A stretch of 64,000 bases of DNA from Sulfitobacter sp. D7 (GTDB lineage: Bacteria > Pseudomonadota > Alphaproteobacteria > Rhodobacterales > Rhodobacteraceae), in the NCBI RefSeq assembly GCF_003611275.1, contig NZ_CP020694.1, positions 620,001 to 684,000 of the forward strand. Direction: 5' to 3'. Shown one piece after another: positions 8,147 through 17,716 of this stretch. Position numbers and translations under genes: made by a program. Every line of letters starts with the position of its first letter. The first letter of the stretch is position 1. The notes below the pieces were generated by a model. It was not told the origin of the DNA. It saw only the letters and a list, made by a program, of their open reading frames with translations, and ran no database searches.

Positions 8147-8262
8147 GGGCTCTGCTCGTCCTCAGCTTTGTGACGCGCCCGTTCTGCCGTGAGGTGGGGC
8201 GGGCGTTTCGCGTTCAGGCGATGCCCGGCGTGTCTCCGGGCGGGACCGATGCTGCGCTGAGC

Positions 8263-8293
8263 AAAAGAAAAGGGCGCCGGAAATCCGACGCCC
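8263..8293 (-). terminator. intrinsic terminator of ettA
   Basis: On the minus strand a 9-base-pair stem (8285-8293 with 8272-8280, one G-T pair, four-base loop) is followed by TTTTCTTTT. It lies 24 bases beyond the ettA stop codon. Confidence 0.88.
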
Positions 8294-8316
8294 TCCAAAT
8301 CGCTAATCCGCTATGC

Positions 8317-9972
8317 TTACCGCGCGAATTTCTTGTGCTTCAGGCGCTTCGGCTCAAGCGCATCGGCACCCAGACGGCGCTTCTTGTCTTCTTCGTAATC
8401 TTCGAAGTTGCCTTCGAACCATTCCACATGCGCTTCGCCTTCAAAGGCAAGGATGTGGGTACAGATACGATCGAGGAAAAAACGGTCGTGCGAGATGACC
8501 ACGGCGCAGCCCGCGAAATCGACCAGCGCGTCTTCGAGCGCGCGGAGGGTTTCGACATCGAGATCGTTGGTCGGTTCATCGAGCAGCAGCACGTTGCCGC
8601 CTTCTTTGAGCAGACGCGCCATGTGTACGCGGTTGCGTTCACCACCCGACAGCAGGCCGACTTTCTTCTGCTGGTCGCCGCCCTTGAAGTTGAAGGACGA
8701 GCAATAGGCGCGGCTGTTTACCTCGGCATCACCCAGCTTGATGATCTCGGCGCCGCCGGTGATCGCCTGCCAGACGGTGTCATCATGGTTCAGGTCATCG
8801 CGGGACTGGTCAACATAGGACAGATCAACCGTGTCGCCGTATTCGATGGTGCCTTCGTCCGGTGTTTCATGCCCGGTGAGCATTTTGAATAGCGTCGATT
8901 TACCCGCGCCGTTGGGGCCGATCACACCGACGATACCGCCGGGCGGTAGGCTGAAATTCAGCCCATCAATCAGCTGCTTGTCGCCCATGTGCTTTTTCAG
9001 GCCTTCGACCTCGATCACCTTGTTGCCAAGGCGCGGGCCGTTGGGGATGACGATCTGGGCGCGGCTGAGTTTTTCGCGCTCGGAGGTTTCGGCCATCTCG
9101 TTATAGGCCGCGATCCGGGCTTTGGATTTGGCCTGACGGGCCTTGGCACCTTGGCGCATCCATTCAAGTTCGCGCTCAAGCGTTTTTTGCTTTGACTTGT
9201 CTTCGCGGGCCTCTTGGCTCAGGCGCTTGGCTTTCTGCTCCAGCCAATCGGAATAGTTGCCCTCGTAAGGGATGCCGCGGCCACGGTCCAATTCGAGGAT
9301 CCAGCTGGTGATGTCATCAAGGAAATAACGGTCGTGGGTGACGGCAAGGATCGTGCCTTTGTAGTCGATCAAGTGCTGTTGCAGCCACGCGATGGTTTCC
9401 GCGTCAAGGTGGTTGGTCGGTTCGTCCAAGAGTAGCATGTCGGGCGCTTCGAGCAGCAGTTTGCACAGCGCCACGCGGCGCGCTTCACCGCCCGAGAGGT
9501 TTTCGGGCATCGCGTCATCGGGCGGACAGCGCAGCGCTTCCATCGATACGTCGATCTGGCTGTCGAGATCCCAAAGGTCTTGGGCGTCGATGTCGTCTTG
9601 CAGCTTGGCCATCTCTTCAGCGGTCTCGTCGCTGTAGTTCATCGCCAGTTCATTGTAGCGATCCAAAATGGCCTTTTTCCCGGCCACGCCCTCCATGACG
9701 TTCTCGCGCACGGTCTTGGTCGGGTCGAGCTTGGGTTCCTGCGGCAGGTAGCCGACCTTGGCGCCCTCGGCGGCCCATGCTTCGCCGGTGAAATCTTTGT
9801 CGAGCCCGGCCATGATCTTGAGCAGGGTGGATTTACCCGCGCCGTTGACGCCGACGACACCGATCTTCACGCCGGGCAGGAAGTTCAGGTGGATGTTTTC
9901 GAATGTCTTCTTGCCCCCGGGGTAGGTCTTGGAGACGCCGGACATGTGATAGACGTATTGATAGGCAGCCAT
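8317..9972 (-). CDS. ettA: ABC-F translational throttle ATPase EttA
   Basis: A 551-residue soluble protein with two ATP-binding domains and no membrane part, the layout of ribosome-binding ABC-F proteins. EttA binds the ribosomal E site and gates entry into elongation according to the ATP/ADP ratio. The opening AAYQYVYHMSGVSKTYPGGK is typical of EttA. First Walker A is VGVNGAGKSTLLKIMAG, with LSGGEARRVALCKLLLEAP and LLLDEPTNHLD. The second set is GPNGAGKSTLFKML, LSGGERNRVHMARLL and LLLDEPTNDLD. The inter-domain linker is rich in Lys, Arg and Glu. Length and order fit EttA rather than Uup or YheS. The start at 9972 has a GAGGA purine stretch about 10 bases upstream. Confidence 0.95.
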   Translation of the reverse strand: MAAYQYVYHMSGVSKTYPGGKKTFENIHLNFLPGVKIGVVGVNGAGKSTLLKIMAGLDKDFTGEAWAAEGAKVGYLPQEPKLDPTKTVRENVMEGVAGKKAILDRYNELAMNYSDETAEEMAKLQDDIDAQDLWDLDSQIDVSMEALRCPPDDAMPENLSGGEARRVALCKLLLEAPDMLLLDEPTNHLDAETIAWLQQHLIDYKGTILAVTHDRYFLDDITSWILELDRGRGIPYEGNYSDWLEQKAKRLSQEAREDKSKQKTLERELEWMRQGAKARQAKSKARIAAYNEMAETSEREKLSRAQIVIPNGPRLGNKVIEVEGLKKHMGDKQLIDGLNFSLPPGGIVGVIGPNGAGKSTLFKMLTGHETPDEGTIEYGDTVDLSYVDQSRDDLNHDDTVWQAITGGAEIIKLGDAEVNSRAYCSSFNFKGGDQQKKVGLLSGGERNRVHMARLLKEGGNVLLLDEPTNDLDVETLRALEDALVDFAGCAVVISHDRFFLDRICTHILAFEGEAHVEWFEGNFEDYEEDKKRRLGADALEPKRLKHKKFAR

Positions 9973-10328
9973 TTGGAGAATCCTCGAAACGCGATTTGGG
10001 GTTTGCAGTGCAATATCGCCCGGGCAGGGCAAGATCAAACACTCTATACGCCGCAGGGCTGTCGACCGCCGGTGTCGCAAGAGGCGCGTCTCGCGCCGCG
10101 TGCCTCAGGCGGGCGATGCGGGCTATTGGATGGTTTTACAACGGTTTGGCAGGCGATCTGTGCAGTTGGGAAGCGAAATGCGGTCGACTTTTCTGCGCTT
10201 TTTGCGCTAGGATTCTTGCAATCTACGATTGGGCGGCGATTTTCGGCCATCGTGGAGTAGGCAGGCTGAAAGCGGTGCTCACCCTTCGCGGTGCATCGAC
10301 TGGCAGTCATAAAAACAGGGAAATACTC
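9973..10328. other. non-coding gap between ettA and the usp gene
   Basis: This 356-base divergent gap contains no convincing gene. It must hold the ettA promoter and the usp promoter. One compact hairpin is visible at 10083-10097 (GGCGCG TCT CGCGCC). I looked for an FNR-type TTGAT-N4-ATCAA box ahead of the stress gene and did not find one. Confidence 0.6.
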
Positions 10329-10766
10329 ATGTCAAAATCCACAATCGTTGTGGGTCTGGACGGTTCGGAGGCCGGCGCGCGTGCTTTGGCCTTCGCTCAG
10401 GCTCAGGCCAAACAGATCGGGGATTGTTCGATCACGGTTTGCTTCGTGATCGAATGGTCGCCTTTCACTTTTCAGACCAAGGAAGAGAACGAGCAGCGCC
10501 ACATGCGGCGCGAGCAGGAGTTGCAGCGCGCGCATGATGTGGTGCTTGATCCGGCAGTGGCAGAGGCCAAAGCCTCGGGCGTGGAGGTCGAAGGGATCGT
10601 GCGGCACGGTGATGTGGCCGATATCCTTGAAGGTGTCGCCAAGAAGCGCGGTGCGCTTCAGATTGTTGTCGGTCGGGTCGGTGAGCGCGGGCTCAAGCGG
10701 CTCTTTGGCGGGGTGACGGGCCGGTTGGTCGCGGGCTCCAGCGTGCCTGTCACGATCATTCCCTGA
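10329..10766 (+). CDS. universal stress protein (UspA family)
   Basis: A 145-residue cytoplasmic protein of the Usp fold. It starts MSKSTIVVGLDGSEAGARAL, with the D-G-S opening strand and helix of UspA proteins. It ends with VVGRVGERGLKRLFGGVTGR and SVPVTIIP, which hold the ATP-binding G-x2-G-x9-G-S/T pattern only in part: the usual glycine series reads GRVGERG...GGVTGRLVAGSS. It is the ATP-binding type by general layout. The AGCS symporter gene begins 11 bases downstream on the same strand, so the two probably share a transcript. That pairing suggests the stress protein modulates or accompanies the transporter, which is inference. Confidence 0.9.
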   Translation: MSKSTIVVGLDGSEAGARALAFAQAQAKQIGDCSITVCFVIEWSPFTFQTKEENEQRHMRREQELQRAHDVVLDPAVAEAKASGVEVEGIVRHGDVADILEGVAKKRGALQIVVGRVGERGLKRLFGGVTGRLVAGSSVPVTIIP

Positions 10767-10777
10767 AAGGATAAGCC

Positions 10778-12325
10778 ATGAACAAGTTATTTACCTATGT
10801 GATGGCCGTTTTTGCGTCATTGCTGCCGACCCTTGCCGCCGCGCAAGAGGCTGTCGGCGTCGACCAGCGTATCAACCAGATTTTTGCCGATTACACCGGT
10901 TGGTATGTCTCCTTCATCTTTGCCCCGCTGCCGGGCACGAATTTCTCTTGGATCGCGCTGTGGCTGGTCGTGGGGGCGGTGGTCTTTACCGTCTATTTCG
11001 GTGCCATTCAGGTCAAAGGCTTCTGGCATTCGATCCAACTGGTGCGGGGCGATTATTCTGATCCGGACGATGCGGGCGAAGTGAGCCACTTTCAGGCGTT
11101 GGCGACGGCGCTGTCGGGCACCGTGGGTCTGGGCAACATCGCAGGCGTGGCTGTGGCTGTCAGCATCGGCGGGCCGGGCGCGACATTCTGGATGGTGGTT
11201 GCGGGCCTGTTCGGCATGGCGACCAAGTTCACCGAATGTACGCTGGGCGTGAAATACCGCAATGAATTCCCCGACGGCCATGTCTCGGGCGGGCCGATGT
11301 ATTATATCGTCAAAGGCTTTTCCGAGCGCGGCTTGCCGCTGGGTGGCTTCATGGCGGTGCTGTTCTCGATCTTCACCATTCTGGGCGCGCTAGGCGGGGG
11401 CAATATGTTCCAAGCCAACCAAGCCCATGCGCAGCTTGCAGGTGTTTTGGGCGACTATCCGGGCTGGATTACCGGTGTGATCCTTGCCGGTGTGACCTTT
11501 GCCGTGATCGCGGGCGGTCTGAAATCCATCGCGCGGGTGACGGAAAAGATCGTGCCCTTCATGGGTGTCTTCTATGTGCTGGTGTCGGTGCTGATCCTCA
11601 TCATCAACTGGGACATGATCGGCTGGGCCTTTGGCCAGATTTTCATGGGCGCCTTTACCGGTCTGGGCGTTGTCGGCGGCTTTACTGGCGCGTTGATCCA
11701 AGGCTTCCGTCGGGCGGCCTTTTCCAACGAAGCGGGCATCGGTTCGGCGGCCATCGCCCACTCCGCGGTGCGTACCAAAGAGCCGGTGACCGAGGGCTAC
11801 GTCGCGCTGTTGGAGCCGTTCATCGACACGGTGGTGATCTGCACCATGACCGCTTTGGTCATCGTAATCAGCGGCGTGCTCAACCAAGACCCCGAAACCG
11901 GGCTCTACATCTGGAACGCCGAGGCGGGCCGGATCGCGACCGAGGGTGAAGTGAGCGGCGTGGCGCTGACCTCGGCTGCCTATGCGCGGGCCTTCTCGTG
12001 GTTCCCGGTACTGCTGATGGTTGCGGTGGTGCTCTTTGCCTTCTCGACCATGATCAGCTGGTCTTACTATGGCCTCAAGGCTTGGACCTATCTGTTCGGC
12101 GAGGGAGCGGTGAAAGAGCTCGTCTTCAAGGTGATCTTCTGCGTCTTCATCGTAATCGGCGCGGCGGCGAGCCTTGGGCCGGTGATCGACTTTAGCGATG
12201 CGATGCTCTTCTCCATGGCGATCGTGAACATCATCGCGCTCTACTTCCTGATGCCGATCGTGAAGCGTGAGTTGAACAGCTATGTCACGCGGCTGCGTTC
12301 GGGCGAGATCGTGAAGCACAAGTAA
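10778..12325 (+). CDS. sodium:alanine/amino-acid symporter (AGCS family)
   Basis: A 515-residue inner-membrane symporter that imports alanine, glycine or related amino acids with sodium. The AGCS hallmark regions are present: LSGTVGLGNIAGVAVAVSIG (near residue 110), GGPMYYIVKG, GGGNMFQANQ and FRRAAFSNEAGIGSAAIAHS near residue 320. About eleven hydrophobic segments follow an N-terminal region that reads like a cleavable signal (ends LAAAQ). That extended, possibly cleaved N-terminus is seen in a subset of AGCS proteins. AAAGGA sits six bases before the ATG. It lies directly behind a universal stress gene and ends at a clear terminator. Confidence 0.93.
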   Translation: MNKLFTYVMAVFASLLPTLAAAQEAVGVDQRINQIFADYTGWYVSFIFAPLPGTNFSWIALWLVVGAVVFTVYFGAIQVKGFWHSIQLVRGDYSDPDDAGEVSHFQALATALSGTVGLGNIAGVAVAVSIGGPGATFWMVVAGLFGMATKFTECTLGVKYRNEFPDGHVSGGPMYYIVKGFSERGLPLGGFMAVLFSIFTILGALGGGNMFQANQAHAQLAGVLGDYPGWITGVILAGVTFAVIAGGLKSIARVTEKIVPFMGVFYVLVSVLILIINWDMIGWAFGQIFMGAFTGLGVVGGFTGALIQGFRRAAFSNEAGIGSAAIAHSAVRTKEPVTEGYVALLEPFIDTVVICTMTALVIVISGVLNQDPETGLYIWNAEAGRIATEGEVSGVALTSAAYARAFSWFPVLLMVAVVLFAFSTMISWSYYGLKAWTYLFGEGAVKELVFKVIFCVFIVIGAAASLGPVIDFSDAMLFSMAIVNIIALYFLMPIVKRELNSYVTRLRSGEIVKHK

Positions 12326-12364
12326 GCGCCTTGCATTGACAAAGGGCAGCAATGCCCCTCCTTT

Positions 12365-12394
12365 GGCCCCTGATTTCTGATCGGGGGCCATTTT
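12365..12394 (+). terminator. intrinsic terminator after the AGCS symporter
   Basis: A 10-base-pair stem (12365-12374 with 12380-12389, one G-T pair, TTCTG loop) is followed by ATTTTCTT. It lies only 13 bases ahead of the nadD start, so it may also act as a leader hairpin for nadD. Confidence 0.82.
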
Positions 12395-12407
12395 CTTGCG
12401 TAATACC

Positions 12408-13001
12408 ATGCCATTCGCCACAAGTGGACAGGTCATCGGCCTGCTAGGCGGGTCGTTTGACCCGGCGCATGAGGGGCATGCACATATCACCCGCGAGGCA
12501 TTGAAACGGTTCGGGCTGGACCGCGTGTGGTGGCTGCTCAGCCCCGGCAACCCGCTGAAAGAACACGGGCCAGCGCCCATGGCGCAGCGCAAAGCGCGGG
12601 CGCGGGCGGTGATGGATCACCCGCGCGTTGAGATCACCGATATCGAGGCGCAGCTTGGCACCCGCTACACGGCTCAGACGCTGGCGGCGCTGCGGCGGCA
12701 CTACCCCGGCGTGCGCTTTGTCTGGTTGATGGGTGCCGATAACCTTGCGCAGTTTCATCTGTGGCAAGATTGGCGGCAAATCATGGAGACGGTGCCGGTG
12801 GGCGTGCTGGCCCGGCCCGGGCAACGTATCTCGGCCCGGATGAGCCGGGCGGCGGCGCTTTATGCGCCTTACCGGATCGCGGGGCGTAACAGCCAGCTTT
12901 TGGGCCATGCCACGGCGCCTGCGTGGTGTTTCGTGAATGTGCCCATGGTTGATGTCTCATCCACCGCGCTGCGCGCTGCCGGGGGCTGGCGCTCAGCGTA
13001 G
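12408..13001 (+). CDS. nadD: nicotinate-nucleotide adenylyltransferase
   Basis: A 197-residue enzyme that joins ATP and nicotinate mononucleotide to make deamido-NAD in NAD biosynthesis. The nucleotidyltransferase motif [11 protein letters not shown] is at residues 14-24 and the C-terminal VSSTALR corresponds to the ISSTxIR motif. WLMGADNL in the middle is typical of NadD. I prefer the ATG at 12408; an in-frame TTG at 12396 falls within the T-tract of the preceding terminator. The usual partner rsfS is not next to it. The stop overlaps the end of a convergent EamA gene by nine bases. Confidence 0.93.
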   Translation: MPFATSGQVIGLLGGSFDPAHEGHAHITREALKRFGLDRVWWLLSPGNPLKEHGPAPMAQRKARARAVMDHPRVEITDIEAQLGTRYTAQTLAALRRHYPGVRFVWLMGADNLAQFHLWQDWRQIMETVPVGVLARPGQRISARMSRAAALYAPYRIAGRNSQLLGHATAPAWCFVNVPMVDVSSTALRAAGGWRSA

Positions 13002-13826
13002 CCGGGCCGAGGTGATGCCAGCGGTGATGATGACGGCAAGCCCCGCCCATGTCAGCGCATCGGGCAGGGTGCTAAACAGGAAGAGCCCCAGCAGCACCGC
13101 CGCGATCAGTTGGAAATAGACCAAAGGTGCCAGCCGCGTCGCGGGCGCGCGGCGATAGGCGTAGAGCAGCAGCAGATTGCCCAACATCGAAAACAGCGCG
13201 CTTGCGGTCGCCAATCCGGCGACGGGCAGGGTGGCTTGGGGCAGGTTCATCAGGCCCAAGGGCAGCAGCATCACCGCGCTCATCGCCAGTTGGGTAAAGG
13301 TCAGCGCAAGGGGTGGTGCCAGATCAGAAAGCCAGCGCGACATGGTCAGGAAAACGCCGTAGAACAGCCCCGCGGCCACGGCGAACAGCAGCCCCGGCCC
13401 GCCGGTGCCGCCGCCCAGCCCCGGACGCACCACCAGCAGCACACCGCAAAAGCCCAGCAGGATCAAAGCGCTGCGCAGCAGGCTGATGCGTTCGCGCAGG
13501 AAAATCGCGGCCAAAAGGTAGCTGACCATCGGTCCGATAAAGAAGGCGGCAAAGACATTGGCAATCGCCTCTGTCTGGAGCGCGGTTTGAATGCAGGTGA
13601 TGCCCAACGCCAGCGTGGCGGCGCGCAGCCAGAGCCGCCAGTCGCGCATCAGGCCCCAAGTGCCACGCGGCAGGAACGGCAGCACCATCAGCGCGCCGAT
13701 GGCAAAGCGCGACCACGCCACAAAAACCGGTGCCACGCCCATCCCCGAGGTCAAAATCTTGCCCGCGCTGTCCCCTGCGGGGATCAGTGACATGGCGATA
13801 AACATGATCGGAATAGCGCGTTGCAT
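12993..13826 (-). CDS. EamA/DMT family inner-membrane transporter
   Basis: A 277-residue protein with ten predicted membrane helices arranged as two EamA repeats (about residues 5-135 and 145-270). The second repeat carries the usual GALLL.YRRAP-like stretch ([19 protein letters not shown]), which matches the S-adenosylmethionine/RarD-like side of the family. DMT exporters of this type move amino acids or metabolites out of the cell; the substrate cannot be read from sequence. It is convergent with nadD and divergent from the DacB-type gene. Confidence 0.88.
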   Translation of the reverse strand: MQRAIPIMFIAMSLIPAGDSAGKILTSGMGVAPVFVAWSRFAIGALMVLPFLPRGTWGLMRDWRLWLRAATLALGITCIQTALQTEAIANVFAAFFIGPMVSYLLAAIFLRERISLLRSALILLGFCGVLLVVRPGLGGGTGGPGLLFAVAAGLFYGVFLTMSRWLSDLAPPLALTFTQLAMSAVMLLPLGLMNLPQATLPVAGLATASALFSMLGNLLLLYAYRRAPATRLAPLVYFQLIAAVLLGLFLFSTLPDALTWAGLAVIITAGITSARLR

Positions 13827-13926
13827 GACGTCGGGGTAGCAGGTCGGCGGTTTTGTGCAACCGCGAAAGGCCCCCTGTTGTCAGACAGGTTGTGGCCGAA
13901 CGCCGCATGGGGTTTATATCAAGCCC

Positions 13927-15522
13927 ATGAGCCAGAGTTTTACACGACGCATTTTCCTTGGAACGGCTGCCGCTGCGATGGTGGCGGCCTCTGCTTGGGC
14001 CGAGTCCCCGACCACTTCGTTGCGCCCCATGGGGCGTGATGACGACCTGTATAAACAGGCCATTCCTAACGTTTCCGAGATCATCGCAGACAGCGGGATC
14101 AGCGGCACGGTAGCCTTTGCCGTGGTCGATGTCGAAAGCGGCGTCTGGCTGGAGGCGTCCAACGCCACCGATGGCATTCCGCCGGCCAGCAGCATCAAGG
14201 CGATCACCGCGCTTTATGCGCTGGACCAACTGGGCCCCGATCACGTTTTCGAGACGCGGTTGCTGGCGACGGGCGGTGTGGTCAATGGCGAGGTGCAGGG
14301 CGATCTGATCCTCGTTGGCGGGGGTGACCCGACACTCGACAGCGACGATCTGGGCCAGATGGCCGAAGAGTTGAAAGAGGCGGGCATCATTGGCGTAAAG
14401 GGCACGTTCAAGGTCTATGAGGGCGCATTTCCCGCGACCTTTGCGATTGACCCCGAACAGCCCGACCATGTGGGCTATAACCCCGGCGTTTCGGGCATCG
14501 CGCTGAATTACAACCGGGTGCATTTCGAATGGAAACGCAGTGGCGGTGGTTATGACGTGACGATGGAGGGCCGCGCGGGGCGTTATGCGCCTGCTGTGCG
14601 CGCCGCCACGATGGAAGTCGTCGATCGAAGCGGGCCGGTTTACACCTATGAGAACAAACCCGACCGCGATGTCTGGACCGTGGCAAAGAGCGCCTTGGGC
14701 TCGGGCGGCGCGCGTTGGCTGCCGATCCGGCGGCCCGGCGTCTATGCGGGCGATATTTTCGCGACGATTGCCCGCAGCCACGGCATCAAGTTGGGCGATG
14801 CGGAACTGGCCGAAGCGCTGCCCGAAGGGGAGACCCTCGTCACCCATCGCAGCGCCAAGTTGCGGCCGATCCTGAAGGACATGCTGGAATATTCCACCAA
14901 CCTTACGGCAGAGATGGTCGGCTTGGCCGCCAGCGCCAAACGGCTGGGAACGGTGCCCAGCCTGCGGGCCTCGGCGGCAGAGATGAACAAATGGGCGGTC
15001 GAGGAACTGGGCATGGAAAACCCGGCGATGATCGACCACTCGGGCCTTGGCGATGACAGCAAGATGACCGTGCATGACATGGCCGGGGGGCTGGCGCGCA
15101 TTCACGGCACCGGGCTGCGGCCTATTCTGAAGCCGGTCTATCTGCGCGATGACCGGGGCCGTCCAGAGCGGGACAATCCGATCAAGATCGACGCAAAGAC
15201 CGGGACGCTGAACTTTGTCTCGGCGCTGGCTGGGTTTTTGACCACGCCCGAAGATCGGGTGCTGGCCTTTGCGATCCTGACCGCGAACACCGATGAACGC
15301 GCCAAGATCAGCCGGGCTGAACGGGAGCGTCCGCCGGGGGCGCGGACTTGGAACGGGCGGGCCAAACGTGTGCAGCGTGGCCTGCTGGAGCGTTGGGGGC
15401 TGCTGTATAACGTGGCCGTGAAACCTGAGCCTGAAGCCGCAGCCGAGCCTGAAACGCAGACGGCCCCCGAGCCTGACGCTGAGGGCGAGGCAGAGCAGGA
15501 AGCCGTGCTGGAAGAGTCCTAA
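13927..15522 (+). CDS. dacB: D-alanyl-D-alanine carboxypeptidase/endopeptidase (PBP4, S13)
   Basis: A 531-residue periplasmic penicillin-binding protein of family S13. The acyl-serine motif is SSIK (in PASSIKAIT), the second motif lies in DHSGLGDDSKM, and the third is KTGTLN near residue 425. The N-terminus MSQSFTRRIFLGTAAAAMVA resembles a twin-arginine signal ending at AWAESP. These enzymes trim or cleave D-Ala-containing peptide cross-links. After residue about 500 there is an unusual tail made almost only of Pro, Glu, Ala, Asp and Gln, probably disordered. I choose the ATG at 13927; a GTG further upstream would only add a non-signal extension. It ends eight bases before a convergent TerB-like gene. 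Confidence 0.92.
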   Translation: MSQSFTRRIFLGTAAAAMVAASAWAESPTTSLRPMGRDDDLYKQAIPNVSEIIADSGISGTVAFAVVDVESGVWLEASNATDGIPPASSIKAITALYALDQLGPDHVFETRLLATGGVVNGEVQGDLILVGGGDPTLDSDDLGQMAEELKEAGIIGVKGTFKVYEGAFPATFAIDPEQPDHVGYNPGVSGIALNYNRVHFEWKRSGGGYDVTMEGRAGRYAPAVRAATMEVVDRSGPVYTYENKPDRDVWTVAKSALGSGGARWLPIRRPGVYAGDIFATIARSHGIKLGDAELAEALPEGETLVTHRSAKLRPILKDMLEYSTNLTAEMVGLAASAKRLGTVPSLRASAAEMNKWAVEELGMENPAMIDHSGLGDDSKMTVHDMAGGLARIHGTGLRPILKPVYLRDDRGRPERDNPIKIDAKTGTLNFVSALAGFLTTPEDRVLAFAILTANTDERAKISRAERERPPGARTWNGRAKRVQRGLLERWGLLYNVAVKPEPEAAAEPETQTAPEPDAEGEAEQEAVLEES

Positions 15523-15529
15523 CCCGCGC

Positions 15530-15952
15530 TTAGGTCAGATGCCGTGCCCGCGCGCCGCGCTCAATCGCGGCGGCGTGGAGCCGGTCGATGTTGAGCTCAT
15601 AGCGGATCTCTTCGAGCAGGCGCAGTTCGGCTTCGTCGAGTGTGCCATCGGCGGCGGCCACGTCGCAGGCCAGCGCATAGGCCGTTTCATGCAGGCGTTC
15701 GGGCAGCGCTTCGCGGATCAGGCCAAAGAGGGCATCCAGCCCGTCTTCTTGTTCAAACAGGTCAAAGACCGTCTTGCTGATCGTGGCGACGCGGTCGTTG
15801 TCGTAGCCCGAGAACACTGGCAGCAGGTTCAGCGCGGATTCGATTTTGACCAGTTCGGCGGTGCGAATGTCTTCGTCCGAGGCCGAGACCGCGATCATCA
15901 GCGCGACAAGGCTATCTTGGGCGCTGAGCGAGAGGGAAGATGTGTCGGGCAT
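15530..15952 (-). CDS. TerB-like tellurite-resistance domain protein
   Basis: A 140-residue cytoplasmic, mostly helical protein. The first half (LSAQDSLVALMIAVSASDED) and the repeat-like second half (ALACDVAAADGTLDEAELRL) show the paired helix-Asp-Gly pattern of the TerB/DjlA-N fold, where acidic residues may bind metal. TerB-like proteins are linked to tellurite and membrane stress but the biochemical role is not settled. AAAGGA lies seven bases before the ATG. It is divergent from lysK and convergent with the PBP gene. Confidence 0.8.
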   Translation of the reverse strand: MPDTSSLSLSAQDSLVALMIAVSASDEDIRTAELVKIESALNLLPVFSGYDNDRVATISKTVFDLFEQEDGLDALFGLIREALPERLHETAYALACDVAAADGTLDEAELRLLEEIRYELNIDRLHAAAIERGARARHLT

Positions 15953-16074
15953 CGGGAAATCCTTTGAACAGGTATGTTGCAGCGCAGAATATTGACCCTC
16001 AGGGTGCGAAGCAATAGGAACGGGCGACCCCGTGCGCATTGGGCGCAGGGGCGCCAAAAGATGGATGATCTAAC

Positions 16075-17655
16075 ATGTCCGAGACCCGAGACGCGGCACT
16101 CAGCAGCAAAGCATGGCCATTTGAAGAAGCGCGCCGGGTGCTCAAACGTTACGCCAAGAAACCGCCAGAGAAGGGCTATGTGCTGTTCGAGACGGGCTAT
16201 GGCCCTTCCGGCTTGCCGCATATTGGGACCTTTGGCGAGGTCCTGCGCACCACGATGATCAAGCGCGCCTTTGAAGAGATCAGCGATATTCCCACCAAGC
16301 TGGTGTGCTTCTCGGACGATCTGGACGGCATGCGCAAGGTGCCGGGCAACGTGCCGCAGCAAGACATGCTGAAAGAGCATATGCACAAGCCATTGACCGT
16401 GGTGCCGGACCCCTTCGGCACGCATGAGAGCTTTGGCCACCACAACAACGCCATGCTGCGCCGCTTCCTCGATACCTTTGGGTTCGAGTATGACTTTTAT
16501 TCCGCGCGCGAGTTCTATCGTTCTGGTCAATTCGATGAGGTGCTGCTGCGCGCCTGCGAGAAATACGATGAGATCATGGCGGTGATGCTGAAGTCGCTGC
16601 GCGAGGAGCGTCGTCAGACCTATTCGATCTTTCTGCCGATCCACCCCGAGACGGGCCGCGTGCTTTATGTGCCGATGAAAGAGGTCAATGCCAAGGACGG
16701 CACGATCACCTTCGACGACGAGGACGGCACCGAGATGACCCTGCCGGTGACAGGCGGCAACGTGAAGCTGCAATGGAAGCCCGATTTCGGCGCGCGTTGG
16801 GCCGCTCTGGATGTCGACTTTGAGATGTACGGCAAAGAACACGCGACCAATACCGCGATCTATGACCGTATCTGTGAGATCCTCGGCGGCAAAAAGCCCG
16901 AGCATTTCAGCTATGAGCTGTTCCTTGATGAGAACGGTCAGAAGATTTCCAAGTCCTCGGGCAACGGCATTTCGATCGACCAGTGGCTGACCTATGCCAG
17001 CACTGAGAGCCTGTCGTATTTCATGTTCCAAAAGCCCAAAACGGCCAAACGCATGTATTTCGACGTGATCCCCAAGGCGGTGGACGAATACCACCAGCAG
17101 CTGCGGGCCTATGAAACACAGGACACCAAGGCGCGGCTCAACAACCCGGTTTGGCATATCCACGGCGGCGATGTGCCCCAGTCGGATATGGTGGTGCCCT
17201 TCTCGATGCTGCTGAACCTTGCGAGCGTGTCGAGCGCCGAGGACAAGTCGCAGCTTTGGGGCTTTATCCAGCGCTATGCGCCTGAGGCCACGCCGGAAAA
17301 CAACCCCGGAATGGATCAGGCGGCGGGCCATGCGGTGCGCTATTTCAATGACTTCGTCAAACCGACCAAAGTGTTCCGCGCGCCGAGCGATCTGGAGCGC
17401 GAAGCGCTGGAAGACCTGCGCGAGCGGCTGAAGGTTTGGGACGGTGGTCTGGATGCCGAGGCGTTGCAGAGCATGGTTTTTGCCGTCGGCAAAGAGCGTT
17501 TCGACCCGCTGCGCGACTGGTTCACGGCGCTTTACGAAGTGCTGCTGGGGGCCAGCCAAGGGCCGCGATTTGGTGGGTTTATCGCGCTTTACGGCGTGGA
17601 TGAGACCGTGGCACTGATCGACGCCGCACTGGAAGGCAAGCTGACCAACACGTGA
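16075..17655 (+). CDS. lysK: lysyl-tRNA synthetase, class I
   Basis: A 526-residue class I aminoacyl-tRNA synthetase that charges tRNA-Lys. The HIGH-type motif is PSGLPHIGT near residue 45 and the KMSKS-type motif is KISKSSGNG near residue 287. Class I LysRS is the archaeal-type enzyme found in most alphaproteobacteria, unlike the class II form of other bacteria, and is a useful taxonomic marker here. The length matches the family. It is a single gene; a DUF4864 gene follows 61 bases later. Confidence 0.96.
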   Translation: MSETRDAALSSKAWPFEEARRVLKRYAKKPPEKGYVLFETGYGPSGLPHIGTFGEVLRTTMIKRAFEEISDIPTKLVCFSDDLDGMRKVPGNVPQQDMLKEHMHKPLTVVPDPFGTHESFGHHNNAMLRRFLDTFGFEYDFYSAREFYRSGQFDEVLLRACEKYDEIMAVMLKSLREERRQTYSIFLPIHPETGRVLYVPMKEVNAKDGTITFDDEDGTEMTLPVTGGNVKLQWKPDFGARWAALDVDFEMYGKEHATNTAIYDRICEILGGKKPEHFSYELFLDENGQKISKSSGNGISIDQWLTYASTESLSYFMFQKPKTAKRMYFDVIPKAVDEYHQQLRAYETQDTKARLNNPVWHIHGGDVPQSDMVVPFSMLLNLASVSSAEDKSQLWGFIQRYAPEATPENNPGMDQAAGHAVRYFNDFVKPTKVFRAPSDLEREALEDLRERLKVWDGGLDAEALQSMVFAVGKERFDPLRDWFTALYEVLLGASQGPRFGGFIALYGVDETVALIDAALEGKLTNT

Positions 17656-17716
17656 AACTTTTGCCTCTGCCCTTGCGTGACTTAGATCATTCAATATGGG
17701 CAAAGGGGGAAAGGCG

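Noticed and set aside
13324..15105. 593-codon minus-strand frame across the DacB and EamA genes
   Set aside because: Shadow of DacB; its C-terminal part is a frame-shifted reading of the EamA gene. No domain recognised.
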